Below are positions 58,640 through 64,000 of a DNA stretch of 64,000 nucleotides, one piece after another (positions within the stretch are counted from its first letter, which is position 1; every line of letters starts with the position of its first letter). The notes beneath the pieces were generated by a model. The model searched no databases. It was not told the DNA's origin and saw only the letters and a program-made list of their open reading frames with translations. The stretch is from Paracoccaceae bacterium (GTDB lineage Bacteria; Pseudomonadota; Alphaproteobacteria; Rhodobacterales; Rhodobacteraceae), in the NCBI GenBank assembly GCA_020637675.1, contig JACKKD010000003.1, positions 941,385-1,005,384 on the forward strand. Direction: 5' to 3'. A program made the position numbers and the translations under genes.

Positions 58640-61370
58640 GGAGAACGTGGAGACGACCCGGTTCATCCTGAACGGCGCGGCGGTCGCGGTCACGGCCCCA
58701 CCCGACGAGCGCCTGTCGGACAGCCTGCGCGAACGCCTCGGCGCCCGCGATGTGAAGATCGGCTGCAACGCGGGCGATTGCGGGGCTTGCTCGGTCCTGC
58801 TCGACGGGCAGGTGGTCTGTGCCTGCCTGACACCGACGTGCAAGGCCGATGGGCGCCGGATCGAGACGGTTGCGGGCCTGGTGGCCACGGACCTGGTGGC
58901 GCAGGCGCTGTCCGGACGCTTCCAGGACCATGGCGCGGCGCAGTGCGGCTTCTGCACCCCCGGAATGATGGTGGCATCCGTCGCCCTGCTCCGACAGGAA
59001 CCCGAGCCGGACGAGACGGCGATCACGCGCGCTCTGGGCGGCGTGCTTTGCCGATGCACCGGCTACCGCAAGATCATCGACGCGGTCGCCTCGGTTCCGG
59101 CAGCGCTTGCCGATGTGGGCGGGCCGGGACATGCGGGCGCCTCGATCCGGCGTCTCGATGGCGCGGAGAAGCTGGCCGGGACCGAGGCCTTCGGCGACGA
59201 CGTGGCCCCACCGGACACGCTGGAAATCCTTGTCATCCGCTCGCCCTTCCCCCGGGCCGCATTCCACTTCGGCGACCTTGAGGCTTGGCGCGCGGGGCAA
59301 ATGGGCATCGAGGCGGTGCTGACGGCGGCCGACGTGCCGGGCCGCAATGTTTTTGGCGTCATTCCGCCCTTCGCCGACCAGCCGGCCTTTGCCGAAGGCA
59401 TCGCGCGCTTTCGCGGCGAAGCGGTGGCGGCGGTTGTCGGTACGCCCACCACGATCCGCGCCTTTGACCCGGCCTGCTTCCCGGTCACCTGGCAGGAGCT
59501 TGAGGCGGCGGAAACGCCGGCCGCAGCCGAAGCAACGGGCGCGCCGCTTTTGCATGAGGCGCGCGCGCGCAACCTGATGTGCAAGGGCCTCGTCGTCAGT
59601 GGCGATGCCGAGGCGGCCCTCGCCATGGCCGATGTGACGGTCGAGGGACGCTTTACCAGCGGCTTCGTCGAACATGCCTATATCGAGCCGGAAGCGGGTT
59701 TCGCGCAGGTTGTCGATGGCCGGGTGGAAATCCATGCCTGCACCCAGGCTCCGGTGATGGACCTCGAGTCGATGGAAATCCTCCTGGGAATGGACCGCTC
59801 GGCCATCCGCATCGTGCCCACGGCGGTGGGCGGCGGATTCGGCTCGAAACTCGACATCTCGCTCCAGCCCTATCTGGCGCTGGGGGCGATGAAGACCGGG
59901 CGGCCAGTGCGCATGGCCTACAGCCGGACGGAATCGATGCAATCGACCACCAAGCGCCACCCTTCCGACATCCGGCTTCGGCTGGGTGCCACGCGGGACG
60001 GGCGCATTTCGGGTTGCGATTTCCGGGGAACGTTCAATACCGGGGCCTATGCCTCTTGGGGGCCGACAGTCGCCAACCGGGTGCCGGTCCATGCCTCGGG
60101 CCCCTATCGGATCGCCGATTACCGGGCCGAAGCGCGGGCGATCCATACCAACTGCCCGCCGGCAGGCGCTTTTCGCGGCTTCGGCGTTCCGCAGGCGGCG
60201 ATCGCACTGGAATCGCTTCTGGACGACCTGGCCGAAAAGGTGGGAATCGACCCGCTTGACCTTCGGCTGAGGAACGCGCTCGGCAATGGCGTGCCCACCG
60301 TCTGCGGACAGGTCTTCACGCAGGGCGTCGGGATCAGGGCCTGTCTGGAAGCGCTGCGCCCGGCATGGGAGGCAGAGCGTGCGGCGGCCGAGGCGTTCAA
60401 CCGTGCGGCGGCGGGTCAGCTTCGGCGCGGGGTCGGTCTGGCTTCGGGATGGTATGGCTGTGGCAATACCTCGCTGCCGAACCCCTCGACGATCAAGGCC
60501 GGCATCCGGGCCGATGGCAGCATCGTCCTGCATCAGGGCGCAATGGACATCGGCCAGGGCGCGAACACGGTGATCACGCAGCTCTTCGCCACGGCGCTTG
60601 GGGTTCCGGTCGCGCAGGTCGGCCTGATCGGCGCTGACACGGATGTGACGCCCGATGCCGGCAAGACATCGGCCTCGCGGCAGACCTTCGTCTCAGGGAA
60701 CGCCGCGCGGCTGTGCGGCGCGGCGCTGCGGGCAAAGGTGCTGCGCGCGGTCAACGCCTCGGATCAGGCGGCGTTGTCGGTCGAGGCGGGGGCGATCATC
60801 GTGGATGACGGTGCAAGCCGCCACCGCATCTCGCTGGGCCAGCTTGCCGCCGATGGCGACGGCTATGTCTTTGCGTCGAGCGGACACTACGACCCGCCGA
60901 CGAAGCCGCTGGACGAAAACGGCCAGGGCGACCCCTATGCCCAGTTCGGCTATGCCGCGCAATTGGCGGTGGCCGAAGTGGACACGAGCCTGGGCACAGT
61001 GCGGCTGCTGCGCATCGTGGCGGCGCACGATGTGGGCCTCGCGGTCAATCCGCTGCTGGTCGAGGGCCAGATCCAGGGCGGCGTCGCGCAGGGCATCGGC
61101 ATGGCCCTGATGGAGGAATACATCCCGGGCCGCACCGAGAACCTGCACGACTACCTGATCCCCACGGTCGGGGATGTCCCGCCGATCGAGCCGATCATCA
61201 TCGAGGAACCCGATGCCCACGGCCCCTATGGCGCCAAGGGTCTCGGCGAACACGTTCTGATCCCGACGACGCCCGCGATCCTCAACGCGATCCGCAATGC
61301 CTGCGGCGTGCGGATGACCAGCGTTCCCGTGACCCCTGCGAAACTCGCCGCTGCCCTGGCTGGAGCCTGA
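58629..61370 (+). CDS. Fused [2Fe-2S]/molybdenum-cofactor subunit of a xanthine dehydrogenase-family hydroxylase
   Basis: This is a 913-residue protein joining a CoxS-like small subunit to a CoxL-like large subunit. Residues 46-66 hold the plant-type ferredoxin cysteines (CNAGDCGAC plus CACL) and residues 106-143 the second cluster (CGFC and CRC). From about 175 the aldehyde oxidase/xanthine dehydrogenase large-chain domains follow, with GGGFGSKLD, AFRGFGVPQ, QGANTVITQ and the likely catalytic Glu in GAKGLGEHVLIP. Such enzymes hydroxylate N-heterocycles or aldehydes with water. The neighbouring ring-reductase-like gene suggests an aromatic N-heterocycle. The substrate is unknown. Confidence 0.88.
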   Translation: MAAEENVETTRFILNGAAVAVTAPPDERLSDSLRERLGARDVKIGCNAGDCGACSVLLDGQVVCACLTPTCKADGRRIETVAGLVATDLVAQALSGRFQDHGAAQCGFCTPGMMVASVALLRQEPEPDETAITRALGGVLCRCTGYRKIIDAVASVPAALADVGGPGHAGASIRRLDGAEKLAGTEAFGDDVAPPDTLEILVIRSPFPRAAFHFGDLEAWRAGQMGIEAVLTAADVPGRNVFGVIPPFADQPAFAEGIARFRGEAVAAVVGTPTTIRAFDPACFPVTWQELEAAETPAAAEATGAPLLHEARARNLMCKGLVVSGDAEAALAMADVTVEGRFTSGFVEHAYIEPEAGFAQVVDGRVEIHACTQAPVMDLESMEILLGMDRSAIRIVPTAVGGGFGSKLDISLQPYLALGAMKTGRPVRMAYSRTESMQSTTKRHPSDIRLRLGATRDGRISGCDFRGTFNTGAYASWGPTVANRVPVHASGPYRIADYRAEARAIHTNCPPAGAFRGFGVPQAAIALESLLDDLAEKVGIDPLDLRLRNALGNGVPTVCGQVFTQGVGIRACLEALRPAWEAERAAAEAFNRAAAGQLRRGVGLASGWYGCGNTSLPNPSTIKAGIRADGSIVLHQGAMDIGQGANTVITQLFATALGVPVAQVGLIGADTDVTPDAGKTSASRQTFVSGNAARLCGAALRAKVLRAVNASDQAALSVEAGAIIVDDGASRHRISLGQLAADGDGYVFASSGHYDPPTKPLDENGQGDPYAQFGYAAQLAVAEVDTSLGTVRLLRIVAAHDVGLAVNPLLVEGQIQGGVAQGIGMALMEEYIPGRTENLHDYLIPTVGDVPPIEPIIIEEPDAHGPYGAKGLGEHVLIPTTPAILNAIRNACGVRMTSVPVTPAKLAAALAGA

Positions 61371-61371
61371 C

Positions 61372-62868
61372 ATGACCGACAAAGCCGACCGCACCGCCGA
61401 CAAGATCCGCTGCGACGCCTGCCCGGTGCTGTGCTACATCGCGGAGGGCCGCGCGGGCGCCTGCGACCGCTATGCCAACCACGGCGGCACGCTTGTCCGG
61501 CTGGATCCCCTGACCATCATCGAAGGGGCCGCCAGCCGCGGGATCAAGGCGGTGCCTTTCCTCAAGGGCAGCGAGGGCACGGACTGGGACGGCGACCTGC
61601 TGCAGGGCGGCCGGCCCTTCATCACCGCGGTCGGCGCGGGAACCACCTACCCCGACTACAAGCCCGCCCCGTTCATCGTCAGCCAGAGCGTCGAGGGGGT
61701 CGACATGGTCACGGTCGTGACCGAGGGCATCTTCAGCTATTGTGGCGTCAAGGTGAAGATCGACACCGATCGTTTCATCGGCCACGAGCGCGCCGTGGTG
61801 CGGGTCGACGGCGAACCGATCGGCCATGTGATGACCTCGGAATACGGATCCAAGATGCTGTCACTCGGCGGGGTCGAACATCTTACCGGCGGCGGCAAGA
61901 AAGAGGGCCGCGTCACCTGCGATGCGCTTCTGAAGCTGTGCAACCGCGAACCGGTGGAAATGATCGTCGACGAGGGCGCCACGGTGGTGGTGCAGGCCGG
62001 ACGGGCGCCGGTGATCAACGGCGTCGAGGAAAAACTGATGCGCGTGGGCTGCGGTTCGGCCACCATCGGCATGTTCGCCAAGCAATGGGCGCAGCACGTC
62101 GACGAGGTGGTGGTGGTTGACGACCACATCACCGGCGTTCTGTCCGAACACCAGTCGGGCAAGCTTCTGGGCGTGCCGCCAAGCGGCATCCGGGTAAAGG
62201 GGCGACGTTCGACTCCGGGACGCTATTTCCAGGTGGCCGAGCCCGGCATCGGCTGGGGTGGCACCAACATCGAGGACCCGCTGGCGATCCTGAGAGACCC
62301 CGATCCCGAGATCGCATGGGAAGGGCTGCGGCTCCTGATGGTGTCGACGACCGGCGAGCAATCCGCCTATTACGAGCTTGACGAGAACCTCCGCCCGGTG
62401 GCGAAGCCGCTACCCGCCGACCTGCGCGCCTCGGTCGATCTGATCGCCGAAAACTGCGAACCCTCGCTGTGTTCGGTGTTGTTCATGGCCGGGGCCGGCG
62501 GGTCGCTCCGGGCGGGCGTGACGACGAACCCGGTGAAGCTGACCCACTCGGTGAAGGATGCGCTTACCTATGTCTCCTGCGGGGGTGCAGGCGCCTATGT
62601 CTGGCCCGGCGGCGGCATCACGGTGATGGTGGACGTGACCGAGATGCCAAGCAATTCCTTCGGCTATGTGCCGACGCCCGCGCTTGTGGCACCGATCGAG
62701 TTCACCATGCGGCTTTCGGACTACGTCGCGCTGGGCGGCCATGCCGGGCAGGTGCGCCCGATCGCGGACGTCGTGACCGAAAAGGTGCGCCGCGTCGGCC
62801 TGAGTGACCCGCAGAGCGATCCTTTGGCGCGGCACCACTTCCGCTGGCCGAGGGACAGCCAGGCATGA
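61372..62868 (+). CDS. 6-hydroxynicotinate reductase-like iron-sulfur flavoprotein
   Basis: This is a 498-residue protein similar to 6-hydroxynicotinate reductase of Eubacterium barkeri nicotinate fermentation. That enzyme reduces the hydroxylated pyridine ring and is known to carry a covalent flavin plus [2Fe-2S] and [4Fe-4S] clusters. Here a CDACPVLC motif (Cys14, 17, 21) with Cys31 can bind one cluster; further cysteines include those in CGSATIG, CEPSLCSVLF and SCGGAGAY. An EGAT sequence at residues 201-204 partly recalls the flavin-attachment motif. It starts one base after the hydroxylase stop and overlaps the UPF0280 gene. Confidence 0.8.
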   Translation: MTDKADRTADKIRCDACPVLCYIAEGRAGACDRYANHGGTLVRLDPLTIIEGAASRGIKAVPFLKGSEGTDWDGDLLQGGRPFITAVGAGTTYPDYKPAPFIVSQSVEGVDMVTVVTEGIFSYCGVKVKIDTDRFIGHERAVVRVDGEPIGHVMTSEYGSKMLSLGGVEHLTGGGKKEGRVTCDALLKLCNREPVEMIVDEGATVVVQAGRAPVINGVEEKLMRVGCGSATIGMFAKQWAQHVDEVVVVDDHITGVLSEHQSGKLLGVPPSGIRVKGRRSTPGRYFQVAEPGIGWGGTNIEDPLAILRDPDPEIAWEGLRLLMVSTTGEQSAYYELDENLRPVAKPLPADLRASVDLIAENCEPSLCSVLFMAGAGGSLRAGVTTNPVKLTHSVKDALTYVSCGGAGAYVWPGGGITVMVDVTEMPSNSFGYVPTPALVAPIEFTMRLSDYVALGGHAGQVRPIADVVTEKVRRVGLSDPQSDPLARHHFRWPRDSQA

Positions 62869-63752
62869 CGGCGGCGGGGGCGGTCGCGGCACTTCTGGAC
62901 GGGGGGCACCGGCTGCACCTGCAGCACGGTCCAATCGACCTGATCATCGGCGCCGATGCGCGGGTGCCGGGCGGCCGCAACCGCGCCTTTGCCGCTGCCG
63001 CGGCAAGGTTCGACGGGCTGCTCGAGGAACTCGTCGCCGAGTTGCCGGCCCTGCGCGCCCGGGTGACGGCCGGCCTGCCGGCGCCGCAGGGATCGGTCGC
63101 ACGCCGGATGCATGCCGCCGTGCGCCCCCATGCCGATGTCTTCATCACCTGTATGGCCGCGGTCGCCGGCGCCGTCGCCGACGAGGTCCTTGCGGCGATG
63201 ACCGCCGCCGTGCCCCTTGCCCGCGCCTATGTGAACAACGGCGGTGACATCGCCATCCATCTTGGCGAAGGGGCCAGCTTCGCCAGCGCCATGGCCGGGC
63301 TTGACGGCCGCGACCTTGGCCGCATCGCCATTTCTGCCGGCGAAGGGATTGGCGGAATCGCCACCAGTGGCGCGGGCGGGCGGAGCTTTTCGCTAGGCAT
63401 CGCCGACAGCGTCACCGTTCTGGCGCGGTCTGCAGCCGAAGCCGACGCGGCGGCGACGATGATCGCCAATGCCGTCGATATCCCGGGGCATCCCGGCATC
63501 CGCCGCCAGAGGGCCCGCGACCTGCAACCCGACAGCGACCTCGGCGTCCGGCTGGTGGTCACGGGTGTGCCGGTTCTGGCCACGGCCGAGATCGCGCAGG
63601 CCCTGGACGCGGGCGCAGCGCGCGCTGCAGCGTTGCTGGCCCGAGGGCGGATCGCCGCCGCCGCGCTGTTCCTGCAAGGGGGGCAGCGACTGGTCGGCGA
63701 CCGTTACGATCGTGAGGTCCGCATGGAAGAGGTAACGCATGCCGAAAGTTGA
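62865..63752 (+). CDS. UPF0280 family protein (ApbE-like fold)
   Basis: This is a 295-residue protein of the UPF0280 family, which is related in fold to ApbE flavin transferases. Conserved-looking segments are YVNNGGDIAIHLGEG, GIGGIATSGAGGRSFSLGIADSVTVLA and ANAVDIPGHPGI, which parallel the ApbE DIGG-type and ATSG-type motifs. No signal peptide is present, so it acts in the cytoplasm, where the reductase is also expected. ATGA coupling to the reductase gene suggests a maturation role. Its activity has not been established as far as I know. Confidence 0.82.
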   Translation: MTAAGAVAALLDGGHRLHLQHGPIDLIIGADARVPGGRNRAFAAAAARFDGLLEELVAELPALRARVTAGLPAPQGSVARRMHAAVRPHADVFITCMAAVAGAVADEVLAAMTAAVPLARAYVNNGGDIAIHLGEGASFASAMAGLDGRDLGRIAISAGEGIGGIATSGAGGRSFSLGIADSVTVLARSAAEADAAATMIANAVDIPGHPGIRRQRARDLQPDSDLGVRLVVTGVPVLATAEIAQALDAGAARAAALLARGRIAAAALFLQGGQRLVGDRYDREVRMEEVTHAES

Positions 63753-64000
63753 GCTGCGCAAGCAACTGCTTGTTCTTGAAGAAATATATCACGAAGGCGG
63801 CCCGCCGCCGGCCGAACCGCACCGCCGCGGCGCGGCGCTTGCCGTGATCCGCAACCCATTCGCCGGCCGCTACGAGCCCGAGATTCAGGGCTTCATGGAC
63901 GACCTTCGCCCCCTTGGCCTGGCGATGGCGACCCGGCTCGCGGCGGCGCTGGGCGGCGCGGACAGGATCGAAGGCTACGGCAAGGCCTCGCTGGTGGGCG
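63739..64000 (+). CDS. DUF1185 'amino acid synthesis' family protein (5' part only)
   Basis: The first 87 codons are visible; the gene runs past base 64000. The segments ALAVIRNPFAGRYEPEIQGFMDDLRPLGLAMATRL in outline and RIEGYGKASLVG match the N-terminus of the DUF1185 family, annotated loosely as amino acid synthesis proteins. It overlaps the UPF0280 gene by 14 bases. Function unknown; it may act on the product of ring reduction. Confidence 0.75.
   Translation, partial: MPKVELRKQLLVLEEIYHEGGPPPAEPHRRGAALAVIRNPFAGRYEPEIQGFMDDLRPLGLAMATRLAAALGGADRIEGYGKASLVG

Overview
The window is high-GC DNA with compact operons, frequent ATGA start/stop overlaps and a gene set (opgGIHC, norCBQDEF, a nirS cluster with a fused nirDL, smo/mtlK polyol genes, DUF6478) typical of an alphaproteobacterium of the order Rhodobacterales (Paracoccaceae/Roseobacter relatives). 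I cannot name the genus from this sequence alone. No rRNA, tRNA or CRISPR array was seen.

Layout. (1) 1-3973, minus: opgG-opgI-opgH-opgC, osmoregulated periplasmic glucan synthesis; opgC runs off the left edge. (2) 4290-23788: a nitrite/nitric oxide denitrification island. It holds a Crp/Fnr regulator lacking N-terminal Fe-S cysteines, norCBQDEF (minus), nirI-nnrS-nirX (minus), and, divergently, nirS-E-C-F-DL-G-H-J-N plus a small NnrT-like membrane protein. Palindromic TTGAC-N4-GTCAA-type boxes lie before norC and between nirI and nirS, so the regulator probably drives both halves. NirS makes NO, NorCB reduces it to N2O, and the remaining nir genes build heme d1 from siroheme. No nap, nar or nos genes are in view. 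(3) 23822-31944: polyol uptake and oxidation (HAD phosphatase, SorC-type regulator, SmoEFGK ABC transporter, SmoS, MtlK). (4) 31932-37002: glpR, divergent from glpD-glpK and an iron-type alcohol dehydrogenase. (5) 37006-54649: mostly housekeeping: a flavin monooxygenase-like protein, accD-folC, kbl-tdh, ilvD, a lipoprotein, a DUF6478 pair, a FadH-like reductase, a LysR regulator, a four-gene cinA-like/GNAT/peroxidase-like/OmpA cluster, map, DUF1244 and an N-formylglutamate amidohydrolase. (6) 54782-57697: pykA, an Rhs-repeat gene remnant abutting its stop codon, and an IS5-family element without target duplication. This is a rearrangement scar. (7) 57716-64000: a promoter with a GntR-like palindrome driving a molybdenum hydroxylase (FAD subunit plus fused Fe-S/Mo subunit), a 6-hydroxynicotinate reductase-like flavoprotein, a UPF0280 protein and a DUF1185 protein cut by the right edge.

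The least explained system is region 7. It looks like an N-heterocycle catabolic operon in which a hydroxylase and a ring reductase act in series. The UPF0280 protein, of ApbE-like fold class, could be the enzyme that attaches flavin to the reductase. Other notable points are a Tdh that has lost all four structural-zinc cysteines, a NirI with a degenerate flavinylation motif beside its ApbE-like partner, and strong intercistronic hairpins after nirS and smoE.
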